From: Vesta saturnalis
Lineage: Eukaryota > Arthropoda > Insecta > Coleoptera > Lampyridae
Assembly: GCA_036346205.1 (NCBI GenBank)
Contig: JARFJB010000654.1
Location: 1 to 64,000 of the forward strand
Direction: 5' to 3'
DNA: 64,000 bases
Shown: positions 13,227-24,503 of the stretch, piece after piece
How positions within the stretch are numbered: the first letter of the stretch is position 1
How the letters are laid out: each line of letters opens with the position of its first letter
The notes under the pieces: generated by a model
Told to the model about the DNA's origin: nothing
The model's input: only the letters and a program-made list of their open reading frames with translations
Databases searched by the model: none
Program-made: the position numbers and the translations under genes

Positions 13227-14105
13227 CATAAAAACGTTACCTTTACTGTATTTATATTTAATTTTGGTGGGTCGGTTTCTCTCTTTCTTCCTTTTTTCTA
13301 GTATCTGGTGTAACTGAACCGAAATTTTGCAATTAATTCATGAATAACAAATATTTTAACTTTGATATAATTTTAGAGGTGTTTGTGTAACCACAGCAAA
13401 TGTGTTGTTGAATGAGTTTTGGTTATTAAAACGCTTTTCTAGTGTAAGTGTGCCTTTTCTTTCAGCTTCAACGTAAAGTAAGTTCGTCATTTCCAAAAGT
13501 TAAACGTTTAAAGTAATTAATCGTAAATAATAACTTGATTTTGGATTTGATGTAATAACTCGCTTTACTTGCGAAGGTTGTAATTAATTTAATTTTGGAT
13601 TTATCTGGATGTTAACCATATTTGGTATGTATAAATTATTATATTATACTATTTATATTGGTATATAAAAAGCAAATATTTCACTTCAATTAATTTCGTT
13701 TTATGATTCCGTATTACTTTAATCATTTTAAAATTACATTTTGCGTTACACTACAACTTTTTTCTATTCTCCTTTTCCTTTTCTCTCCTTTCCTTTAATT
13801 CCCTATTCACCTCTTTAATTTACCCAGAAGTTGGGGTAACGGTGAGTTTCTTTTAGAGCGACTTCTGGCGTATTTTTTTATACATCTTTTTTGAACCGTT
13901 CTGAGCTAGGCGGTTTCTGGTTTGTCTGCATGTGTAGAGAACCCTTTATTCCGCAAATCGTGTTATGATTTGTCAAAAAAAACTAATAGTCAATGTAAGC
14001 TTAAATACGAAACTTGGACGTCTAGTAGTTTAGAGCTAACGTTTAATTAAAAAAATATACGTTCTGAAAAAGCTGTCTGAAACTCGCGTACAGTACAAGT
14101 ACAAA

Positions 14106-14845
14106 AGTAGGTAAGATTGGAGACTTTGGGACACCACCACAAAACCGGTTTCCACATTTCCAAGGTTGCCACAAAACCAAGGTCCCACCTATAAGGTCAA
14201 AAAAGCGCAATGTTGACCTACTTACATATCATTACCACAAACCCACGGTCACAAACCACGATTTTGTTCACAACTTCAAGGCTATCGTGCGACATATCAT
14301 TACCACAAAACCAGTTCTCCGCTTTTTCTGTTCCACTATTACAAGGCTATCCGACCACGATTTCTGTTCCACAACTACAAGGCTATACCACGCTTTCCTG
14401 TTTCACAATTACAAGGTCATCCTCGTGACCTATTTACTTGCTACTCTTAATTGTATGTTTTTGTCCACTTGTATGTTTATTGTCCACTTGTATGTTTTTT
14501 GTCCACATGTATGTTTTTGTCCACTTGTATGCTTTTGCTAACCCTCACTTTTTACCGAAATAAAAACGATATGTAAATACATTTAATTCATGGAGAGACA
14601 TGTACAAATTGTACGTACAGAAATAAGACATTATATATTTCACTTTTACCAAAATAAAAACGATATGTTAATATATTTAAATTATATATATATAGAAAGA
14701 AAAACATTTATATTTAATTCTTGTAGAAATAGACGTACAAATTATAGTAAAACATGTATGATTATATGATTTGCTATAGGAAAAACATTTTGATCTAGTA
14801 CAAGTGCAGAAGGTCCTTTCCACTTCCGTTTCAGTACATCTGCGT
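14106..14845 (+). repeat. Polinton-terminus-like repeat, first copy in unit A
   Basis: Begins AGTAGGTAAGATTGGAGAC, like the left end of the Polinton at 16401, and stays similar through the block ending TTTCAGTACATCTGCG at 14845, then diverges. It contains iterated motifs: ACAAGGCTAT-type units about 30-40 bp apart, CATATCATTACCACAAA twice, and several GTCCACTTGTATG units. It is probably a relic of another Polinton end, or a duplicated end. Orientation is the same as the copy at 16401, so the two do not form an inverted terminal pair. Confidence 0.6.
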
Positions 14846-16400
14846 GTTCTACCAAAAGAAATAAAAGATTAGATGTATACTATAATTGTGATAAAACAAG
14901 TTTTGCAAGTACGGAATGAATAATAATTAAAAATCTGAAATCGAGCAAGTTTTGAAAAAAAGTAATATTTCTGTAGAACATAAATTTGAATAAAAAAACA
15001 AATGGGATAAAAAACTAGTTTATTAAGTTATAAAACGATAAATAATAGACTAATTAATCATGTGCATAATAAAGCATAATAAGTAAATGTAAAAACGTGT
15101 TTTGTTAAATCAAAAAACACTTACACGAATTTATGAGGAACCGGTCAGTAATGTTTACAAGAAAAAAATATGAATAAGTTGTTTACCTACTCCATTTAGC
15201 AATATAAAACTTCCTGCATTCCGGGATAGGATGATCTGTAAAAAAAAGAAAAAGCAATTATTCAAACTATCTACATAATAATAGAAAAGATCTATGGAGG
15301 CATTAGCGTTTAAATAATGTATACAGAAAAATTTTAATCTACTAATCCTAAATTGAGATTAACGTTTCACAATTAATCAAAATACGAGTTTATTGTTACG
15401 TTAAACAGATTGAAATAAAAAATTTACGTATACTTACGTTCAAAGAAAAATATATTTCAATGAATATTAGAAAAATAAAACAGTAAGTAACACAACTTTT
15501 ACACATAAAAGTGCACTGCTAAAATTGATATCACAGTGGCGAAAAGGATACTAAAATAAAGTAGGTCACGTATTGTATATATAAGAATGCATTTTTTGTA
15601 GTGCAATTTGTACTTCATTTGCATATTACAATGTATTATATAAAGTAACATTAACCTTCACTAAAACCTTACCATATGTGGGCATGTGCAACAACCTTAC
15701 AATATATGGGCATGTGCAACATTTTTGTCAATTTATGCATACATAGCCTTCGCATTTTGTATAAGCAAATCCGTTTTACTAAGAAGATACAGTGAAGTTT
15801 CAATAACCAACATATCGAAATGGTAAGATCTTTATATATTATTATTTTGTATTGATGTATTTGTTTTGTAATGTGATCTTGGTATATATGCACATTTTTT
15901 AATTGAAAAAATTCTGTGAACGCGATAAGAAGAGTTTTACTTTAATATTCAGATAGAATTGCGTTTTGATGACTGTTGTTTTATTGATAAACGTTAAATT
16001 TTTTTTCAAATTTAGTTTAAAGTTTTTGATAATCAAATTTGCAGAAAGCCGTTTTATAGAAATTTTTATGGTGATTTTCTAAGTACCTAATAAATTGTGA
16101 AATTTGTAAAGTATACATAAATTTTATTTGAAGTCCTATAGTACTTTTAATTTTTATATGTATTATAATTATAACTTTCACAGTGTAAAGCAGCGATACA
16201 GATTTCTTTCTATGTTCTCTCTTTTTTCCTTAAGCGTCGTATCTCGGAAGCGGGTCCACCGATTCGGACGGTGGGTGCGTCGGAACGTCTCAAAAGACAA
16301 TTTTATTTTTCGAAACCACCTCATCGTATCTCGAAACGGCCGGAGAAAAGTATGCCTTGTCGGTACTCAAACATCGTCACGTCGCACGTCTTTGAAGTTC
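14846..16400. other. AT-rich spacer between the two Polinton-like ends (copy A)
   Basis: No coding motif seen. The last ~165 bp (16238-16400) is abruptly CpG- and GC-rich and contains the string CGTATCTCG twice. It ends exactly where the Polinton terminus begins. A 24-bp near-repeat containing GGGCATGTGCAAC occurs twice near 15677-15722. Confidence 0.5.
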
Positions 16401-16987
16401 AGTAGGTAAGATTGGAGACTTCTGGAACACCACCAATAAGGTTTTCCACATTTCCAAGGTTGCCACAAAACCAAGGTCACCGTACCAAGGTCAAAATAGC
16501 GCAATGTGACCTACACATATCATTACCACAAACCCACGGTCACAAACCCCGATTTCCTGTTCCACAACTACAAGGCTATCTGTGCGACATATCATTACCA
16601 CAAAACCAGGGTCACAAGCTCCGCTTTTCTGTTCCACTATTACAAGGCTATCCGACTACGCTTTCCTGTTTCACAATTACAAGGTCATCCATGACCTACT
16701 TGTGGTTTGTCCACTTGTATGGTTATTGCCCTTGTATGGTTATGTCCACTTATGTTTTTGTCCACTTGTATGGTTTTGTCCACTTGTATGTTTATTGTCC
16801 ACCTTGTTTTTGCTCAACCTCACTTTTTACCAAAATAAAAGAAAACAATATGTTAATATATTTAATTGATGTAGACAGACATGTACTAATTTATTACTCA
16901 GATATATGATTTTCTTTAGGAATAAAACATTTTGATTTAGTACAAGTGCAGAAGGTCCTCTCCACTTCCGTTTCAGTACATCTGCGC
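16401..16987 (+). repeat. Polinton left terminus with iterated motifs (copy A)
   Basis: Starts with AGTAGGTAAGATTGGAGAC; Polintons characteristically begin with AG. Inside are TTCCACAACTACAAGGCTAT-type units (three), CATATCATTACCACAAA (two) and a run of GTCCACTTGTATG-type units. Polinton-type genes follow immediately in the same element. No inverted partner was found because the right end of the element is missing from the window. Confidence 0.6.
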
Positions 16988-17444
16988 GGACGTGGTGCGA
17001 GCTGAGCATACGTGCAATGTGGTGCCCATCGTAGATGTTCCTGTAACGGATTGACATCTGGCTGCCATCGGTTTATTCTAACCCCACATGAAACATTCAA
17101 CCGTATCGTCTGAAGATGTGGAAATGAATCCTGCTGCAGCAAGCGATGAGGGTGAGTGAACTCCAGACCATGTTCGATACGTTAGTAAGCGTTTATCGAA
17201 ACAGTTGTAATACTGAGGATAATAAAAGTTTGGGTCACATGTTAACATCAGCGAAAACAGTATGATACTGACAGTAAATAATGTATTCTATACAATATAT
17301 ATATATACAACAGATGTACAATATGTACAATATGTACAATATATACAATAGATACAGTAAAACAGATTACTCGTCTACGTAGCACACCTCATCACACAGT
17401 ATACATGAGTCATCATCGTACACATCGTATAACTGTGTGAGGCG

Positions 17445-17787
17445 CTACGAGCACCAATAATATTCGTGCGACAGGTAGTATCGCGCAGTCCACCGCTCCA
17501 TATGCATATGATGGTCCAGTACGCGGTAATGTCCTGGTTTCAATCGGACGAAACAGCAATGACACAAATTCATGAAGTCCACCAGATGGTATCGAACATG
17601 TATTGATATAATGTGGGCATATGCTGTTACGACTTGCCGCAAAGTGCTCGCGTATTACCTTGCTCATTTCGGTATACCACGCTGAATTCCACTGAACCAG
17701 TTCATAATTATTTCGTAGCACTTTGTTTATGGAAGCCGGTAGTATTCCTTCCTTTTCAAAATTTACCCAGTTGGAATTAATTGACAC
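17445..17787 (-). pseudogene. Unknown Polinton-associated gene, divergent to the next gene (copy A)
   Basis: An ATG at 17787 opens a minus-strand frame whose first ~60 codons look protein-like (MSINSNWVNFEKEGILPAS and onward). Past about 17640 the better-looking frame is another one, containing VRYHLVDFMNLCHCCF and ERWTARYYLSHEYYW and ending at 17445, so a frameshift is likely. It lies between the Polinton terminus and the divergent plus-strand gene at 18171, a usual place for an accessory gene. I do not recognise the family. No membrane segment or signal peptide stands out. It is identical in copy B. Confidence 0.4.
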
Positions 17788-18127
17788 GTCCGTCGCGTAC
17801 TAATTTGAAATAGGGTTTGTGGTTGGTACATTGTCTTCCAATCGTCTTGCACTGGAGTAACTGACATAGTGAAGATCGGTAACTATGGTATATGTAAAAC
17901 CCTCCCTTTAAGTATACGAATAATACAAGTGGGATATGTAACCTTGTGTGGTGACCTTGTTGTGGCAAAGTGGACTAACCAAATAAGTATGGCTAGAAAT
18001 CCTTGAATTAGTGGAACGAAAAGAAACCTTGAAAAGGTGTAACCAACAAGACCGCTAAAGCAATGTGTGGTATAATCGTGAAGGTCACGTAAGTAGCCTT
18101 GAGGAGGGTACATAGTGGAGAGTGTCA

Positions 18128-18137
18128 TATATAAAAG
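18128..18137 (+). promoter_or_regulatory. TATA box upstream of the Polinton gene at 18171
   Basis: TATATAAAAG sits 34 bp before the second in-frame ATG (18171) and only 7 bp before the first (18144). A start of transcription about 30 bp downstream of a TATA box would exclude the first ATG, so 18171 is the preferred start. Confidence 0.5.
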
Positions 18138-18170
18138 AGAGGAATGTATGTAAAGTCAGTATCGTATATA

Positions 18171-18655
18171 ATGGATAACATCGTACGTCAAGCCATAGAA
18201 AAGGCGAAGATTCTCGGTGCTATAAGTTCAAGTAAATATTGCGATATTTTGCTTAATAATGTGCATTATTTCTTAAATAAAAGTAAAACAAAGTTTGTTA
18301 GTGTCGGTCTATCACCCAAATTTGGATTTGAGCCAGTCGTAAAACTAGGTGGAACGAAGAGTGGTGGAGTGGTGTTTGACAAGCAGGAATGGCGTATACT
18401 TATGGATAATCAAGGGGTGATTACTAATTATTTCTACAGTCCTGAAGGAACATGGCTACCTACCAAACTGGGATCGAAGACTGTCTCGTACGAAAATATT
18501 AACAAGAAAAAATTATACGCCTCTGTGATAGTGACGAAATTGATGTCTATTTAGGATGGGAGTCTATAGAACAGTTATGGAAGCTTTTGAAGATAATATA
18601 TTACCGATTGGAGTTGGCAGATACTGTGAACTTTCCAGAGTTTTATAAAACCTAA
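18171..18655 (+). pseudogene. Conserved Polinton gene of unknown function (copy A)
   Basis: The frame from Met at 18171 (MDNIVRQAIEKAKILG) runs to 18554 and includes a compact block (KFGFEPVVKLGG, then GGVVFDKQEWRILMDNQG). A shift near 18535 leads into DSDEIDVYLGWESIEQLWKL and LELADTVNFPEFYKT before a stop at 18655, and this tail fits the same protein. The predicted product is about 160 residues, soluble and without obvious catalytic motifs. Its place just before polymerase B is typical of insect Polintons, where related proteins have no assigned function; that family match is from memory. TATA box at 18128 is the likely promoter. Confidence 0.55.
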
Positions 18656-18849
18656 TACAGTCGACAGCGACAATTCCTGAATGTAACATTCACCAAGTTA
18701 TAGGTCCATTGCGTGATGTATTTGAGGTCAACATAGCCTGCCTTCTGGAAATGGAAGTATTTGCCAAGGAGAAACTATATATGGATATGGATCTTACCAA
18801 TCCTATAACTCAAAGTAACGCGCTTGTAGTCAATAGTGGATAGTATTAG

Positions 18850-18942
18850 ATGTTAGTCAATATGTGGATGTGTTATAGTGCGGAGTCGTGGCCTAAAGCT
18901 GTAGATTGTGTTAGTGCAGTCCAAAGACTAATATGCCAGTTA
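18850..18942 (+). pseudogene. Truncated start of Polinton DNA polymerase B (copy A)
   Basis: Identical to the first 31 codons of the polymerase-region frame at 35252. It stops at 18942 where the tandem-duplication junction replaces the rest of the gene. Only the N-terminal leader is present, so no enzyme can be made from this copy. Confidence 0.8.
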
Positions 18943-18958
18943 CAATCATTAGCCCATC
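18943..18958. other. Junction filler between duplicated copies
   Basis: Sixteen bases (CAATCATTAGCCCATC) separate the last base shared at the right end of copy A from the first base shared at the left end of copy B. Flanking homology is only a couple of bases, so the junction looks like end joining with inserted filler and not recombination between long repeats. Confidence 0.7.
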
Positions 18959-20467
18959 TATAGCAGTAAGCATAATTGTATAATACTGTTATAACAAATT
19001 ACTACTATAACAGCGTTAAATGTAACTTAATGGTTTCGTTTGATGCATAAATTCGTCAATACCTGGTACACCACATATCAGTAGATGCAGGGGTTTGTTG
19101 CCCTGAATGTGAATATTGTGTATTTTGTACTATTTATTGCTTAAAAATAAATAATGCAGCACTTTTGACGAACATTGAAGTGTAACTAAAATTCAAGGCG
19201 CATGTGAATAAACAAGCAATAACAAACACCTTCTGGATAATTAAGCAACATTGGCTTAACGTAACAAAAAGTTCATTTGAAAATTGTGAGAACGTTTTAA
19301 TTAACGTTTATAGAATGTTCTCATGCACTAGATCATGTGCATCTAATTGTGCAAAACATGTTATACAGTATGTCCCGCAGGTGAGGTTATCATTTTGTGC
19401 GTGTTCTCCGGGCAACTTTGATTTAAAATATCTTTATGAACATGGTTTGCAAATAGTTCCTTATCGAGATATGCCATTTTCATTTTATTAGTTTTAAAGT
19501 AGCAAGACACACATACCTAGTAGGCAATGCTGCGTTTGGTTAGTTATTTTGACAGAAGGACTGAGTGTCAGTTAGATTCAACTACGCATTTCTTTAAACA
19601 CTGTTAATTTAAAGTTCACAGTCATGGTTGGTTTTACAAATTAAGAATACCCTTACCTCCTGTTTGTCTATGGACACTGCGATTGCAGTGGTAGAGCATC
19701 AGTGAATGAATGCAGTTGCCTCTTGCATAATTAAACAATATCGGTATAACCTAAAATAGTTTATTTCAAAATTGTGAGAACAGTTTAAACAGGTTTAATA
19801 TTTATTAGTATTCTCATGTTCTGTTACTATGTACTTTCTTCTATAACTTGTTTACAAACATGGAGACTGTTCTTTGTTAGGTTGTTTTTAGGTTATATAT
19901 CACAAAGTTCTAGGCAATTTATTTGCGTAAAGTAGTAGAAAGTAGAACAATACAATTCAAATTGTATATCTCCGTTTACCATGTAATTATATGAAATACT
20001 AAATACAAAATAATTTTAAACACTTTGTTACTTACCTTAAAAGATGGGCTTTGTTAGTATAATTGAACTACGCATTTCATTTAACACGGTTAATTTTAAG
20101 TTTACTATCATGTTTGATTTTACATATAAAGGATGTCCTCATCAGTATCAGAACTAAAACATAACAGATAGTTGGATATTCGCAAAAAATGTTTGAACAT
20201 GGTGGAGCAACCAAATTATCTTCAAATGGTAAAGCAAGGTATCCATCATCAGCTAACCATGATTTAATACTTGATACTTGAATGGTCACCATCAACTAGC
20301 GTCCCCATAACGTCGGTTAGTACTGATGCTAAACGAATGACCTTGGTTTGTACGTATAAAATTCTGTAATTGACTCAACGCACATCGTCGTAATAAACTT
20401 TAGTTCACCGATGAATATCGAGACGGCGTCAATAACTTTCCCATTCTTGCCAACTTCAAAATCGCGA

Positions 20468-20678
20468 TGCAATCATGGACTGGAATCTTTTCCGTTTTAT
20501 GTTTGGTGCATTTGGTAAGAGATCAGTTAAATGGCCTCGTTTGACTAATTTATATTCTATTCTTACTAGAATAGTTTCCAGTGTTGTTGGACAATATCTT
20601 ATTTCAAATAACAAAGGAGATACAACATGACTGTGCTCCGCCGCACTATGTTAGAGAAGTTGTTGAGTATTTAAATAT
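20468..20678 (+). pseudogene. mariner/IS630-like transposase remnant (copy B)
   Basis: Same relic as at 4050-4260, with the block HDCAPPHYVREVV unchanged. Confidence 0.55.
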
Positions 20679-23600
20679 AACTTGTCTTGAGTGTTGAATC
20701 ATATTCATTTGAATTAGTTGTAATATAACTTGTGGAGAGGCTAGAGAATCTTGGTGTATGCGAAAGACACACACTGGAGATAAACTTCTTCGCAAAAACA
20801 TTTTTAAGCAGAATAGACTATGCCTGTAGCGTTAAGGTTGATATTTTGAACAATTCCTGTCATAATGTCCATTCTGTGTTATATAAGAGAGACTTTTTTA
20901 TAATGTTTGTGTTCTTGCTCCTTAAACACTGTTAAAAGTAAAATAAAGAAGCATTTTCGGACCGTGTTCATACAGACATTTTCGGATCAGATTTACCTTA
21001 TAATGTGGTACACTCTATAAATGGTATAATAGTTTCAATTTCTAAATCATATGTACAAGCAAATTTATTGCCATAAAATATCGTCAAAGTATATGCAAAA
21101 AAGAATAGATCCTATATTAGCCTCTTTCGTTCCACTAATTGCTACTTGGTATGTTTTGTAAGGTTATTTTGAAGCATTGTGTATGCAGTATCTTGATAAC
21201 GTATGGAATGTAAGTGGGTATGAATGATACACACCTGGAGTTTAATGGAACATTGTTTGACGTATGAAAGAATATTTCTAAGTTGTACAAAGATTTTTTA
21301 TGTTGAAAGCATTAAATTTGGTTGAAAAATAATGTTTTGCGTAAATTGTTACTGAGACGGCACTGGTAAAAGACTACCGGTTTGCTACTGGGCTTTGCTG
21401 TTATGTGGATTAAAGAAATGGTAGTAGACGTATGAGTAAGTTTATGATATACTGATATTGTATTAATGTGCAGTAAGAAATATGTGTACATATCTTTGCA
21501 GATATTTTGTAACATTGTACAAATGGAAAAATTGAAGGCGTGTTCAAGAATAAAATTGTTAGAACGTTATGCAGTGGCTTAAATTGTGCGGAAATAGAAA
21601 TCGCCCACCTTCGAAATTTTCGTAGAAAGTTGTGTTATGGTCTGGATAATGTACAAAGTGAATGCAATCGCAATTAATGTTTTTTTATCGAGGAGTAGTG
21701 ACTAAATTTACAAAGTAAATCAAGATGGCTACGTTGCTCTTAGTTTAGTTTGCGTGTGTCCATCCGGGTTTTCCACTCGGCAAAGAAACGCACGAAATAC
21801 ACGATTTGTGGATTTTGATATTGGCGCGCAGAAATTGGTAATATAGCAGGCAGAGGGTATAAAATCGAAAGCGTAGTGAAGGACGTGGGAGATAACCGTT
21901 CGGTTAGAGCTTAAGTAAAGGTGGGTCGCCCGTGTTTTTGAAGTGACCTGAGAATGGTCAGTATTGAACTCTTTGAAAATTCAGTTCAGCGGTACGTATA
22001 CAAGCGATTGCTATAACCCATAACGGGGATAAAATCATATATAAACATTCATAAATAAAAAAGTGTGAATTGAAAGGAGATAATAGTTTTTCCCTTTCAA
22101 GAAATGTAAAACGTGCAAAAGTAGATTTAAAAATGAAACAGCAAATATGCAGTTAAATGTCCAGTAAGTGCTGGATCCAATAAACAGAGAAAGCCTAAAG
22201 TAACCCTTTAAGTAACATCAAAAGTGTGTTAATTAAGCTAGCGATTAGTGGTCATTATTGATATTGATTGTCGTATGTGTACATTCGACAATAATATCAA
22301 ATCGATTGGATAAAGCAAATAAGAATTCTATTATACAAGTGGAAGTAAACATTCTTTGTTGTGACGGACGTTTATGTGAAGGGCAAATAATAAATCAGAT
22401 CGCCCAGGTGCATATGTGTACTGCGCACGAGTGAAGGATGGACAACTACGCTCGCGAGTGTTACAGCCTAATGAGTTAGCGATTGCTGCTCTGTTTTCTT
22501 TTGTGACAAGTGTGAGTGCATAATCGAAGGATTACGACAAACAAAGCATCTCCATATGGACATCTCGGATAAGGGATTACCTACTGTAATTTGTAAGAAA
22601 TAGCTTTAGGTTTTGTTTAAAAGATAAACTACGATTACCTTTTAAGTTCATTCTTGCTTGTTGAGTTAACAATTTCTTATTATAAGTAAAAGGATTATGT
22701 ATTTTAATGTGTTTAGTATATAACATTTCTGTGGAACTTTAATCTATAAGAATAGATTTTTTTTGTGCTTTTTGAAGCCACGTCGTTTTACACTTTTAAA
22801 ATTGCAGATTGCTCAATATAAATCAATTAATTAATGTACTTTTTTTATTTGTGTCAGCTGATATAAAATTTTAGCATTTACCTGTGTAAAATTGCATAAC
22901 TGGTTACATCTATTGGTACTTGGAAGTGATATTTGAATATTTTGAGTTCAATGATTGATCTGAAATTGCTTTGTGAGCGAGATCGATTACATAATTTAAC
23001 TATTTTGAATTATTTGACAGTCAGTAAAATACGAAAGACGAATAACAGAATATTTTTATTAAGTATAAGTTACGGACTTAAAGTATTAAAATGCAAACCT
23101 ATCGAGAAATGTTTAATACGATTTTTAAAGTCAGCAGAAAATATAAAGATATTATTTATGACGAAAGCACTAATCGTCATATTTTAAATTTTTCGGAAAC
23201 TAACGAATGCTGTGGTGATTTAAAAATTATTAAACCGATGTTTTATTTCAATTTTTTTTTAAATTGGGTAATTTCTTGGTTCAGACTTTTATAACAGCAA
23301 TATCAATTTATATGTATACGAGGGCTACTAAGAAAGCATTCAAATTAACGTTTTATGACTTGGAATTTACATATTTACAGGGTGTAATCAATACTCTGGT
23401 TCATTTGAAAAGATTATTCATAATAAGTGAGTTATGTGAATATCCCAAAAAGTAAAGTTGGGAAATGGAAGGTAAGACAAGTAACAGGGCGTTAGGAATG
23501 CAACTGAAAATTGAGCTGTTCTGGTGTGGCCACACTTGAGCAGAAGAGTTGGGGATGTGTGTGACTGTCAATGCTAAAAATTAATTATAAAGGTAGAGTA

Positions 23601-23973
23601 AATAATAAAATGTGGAGAAAAAAAGGAGCAGAGGAAGGAGAGATTATATGGAAACGCAGAAGGCATATGACCAAGGGAAGTGGAAAATACCCATGGTATA
23701 AAACTTCATTAAAAGAAATCAGATGCTTAAATCAACACCAATTCCAGTACCAGAGATTATTTGTATACTAAGGATTAGTAATTTATGGCCATAGAACGTA
23801 CCCACTTTAGTTAATAAAATATTAGCTAATTTATGAGGCCTACGGAATTTTAAAGAACTCACTTAAACATTTATCAAAGTCCTAAACTTTTTGACATCGA
23901 TCTGTTGGATTTCATAACATTCTCTCCAGGTTTACTATTTGGTGAAATATTCAAAATACTGGGGTGGTCGTGT
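20679..23973. other. Unrecognised AT-rich DNA (copy B)
   Basis: Counterpart of 4261-7559, with scattered differences. The TATA-like string is kept at 21858. An extra T in a homopolymer near 23255 breaks the open frame seen at 6678 in copy A. Confidence 0.5.
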
Positions 23974-24478
23974 AATAGGTGTACAACACCAATTGTAGGT
24001 CTAGTTCGCGTCAAAGAGCAAGGAAGTTCGCAAGGAAGTTCTTGTGTGAAAATATTACCGGCGGCGCTTCGTCCCTGGTGTATTTTATGGTCGTTTTCTG
24101 AGTAGCTGTAGGGCTGTCTGTGAACTCGTTTAAGGCCTGGAACACATTGTCGGCAGGTGGCGGTGTAGTCGGGCGGGCTTTCGATGCATTCTTCTTCTGA
24201 GTTTTGTAGTCCTCGTCGGTGGATCCCTGGCTGGGGCCTTCACGCTGAATCGGTGCTGGGGCGGAGCGCTCCAATAACGGTGCGACGTCTGGCGGTTGCG
24301 CCTTCTACGGTCTGGTCTTCTGTTGTAGTCGCCCTGGTGTTGGTGTCGGTGCCGGCAAGCTGCTTGGCGACGGTTCAATTAGCCAGAGCGGTTTATCGAA
24401 CAAACTAGGGTCGGCATCCACGTTGTCGTGCGAAACCAGGTTGTCGAACTCGACCTCGTCGTACAATCTGGGCGACAT
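23974..24478 (-). pseudogene. GC-rich retroelement ORF1/gag-like fragment (copy B)
   Basis: Identical to 7560-8064, including the same internal stop and frameshift, so the damage predates the duplication (or the two copies are the same molecule assembled twice). Confidence 0.45.
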
Positions 24479-24503
24479 CGTAAAATGATGCCTTCATATT
24501 TGT

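Noticed and set aside
16401..16840. Iterated short motifs that at first glance resemble a CRISPR array
   Set aside because: Units are irregular in length and spacing, spacers are not unique, and the setting is a eukaryotic transposon end.
16412..16909. 165-codon open frame with repeated PQLQGY and LPQNQGHK strings
   Set aside because: The periodic peptide comes from iterated motifs of the Polinton terminus. Overlapping frames at 16506 and 16582 show the same repeats, which indicates non-coding repeats.
18144..18170. First ATG of the unknown Polinton gene as start
   Set aside because: It lies only 7 bp after the TATA box and would be upstream of the expected transcription start; the ATG at 18171 is preferred.
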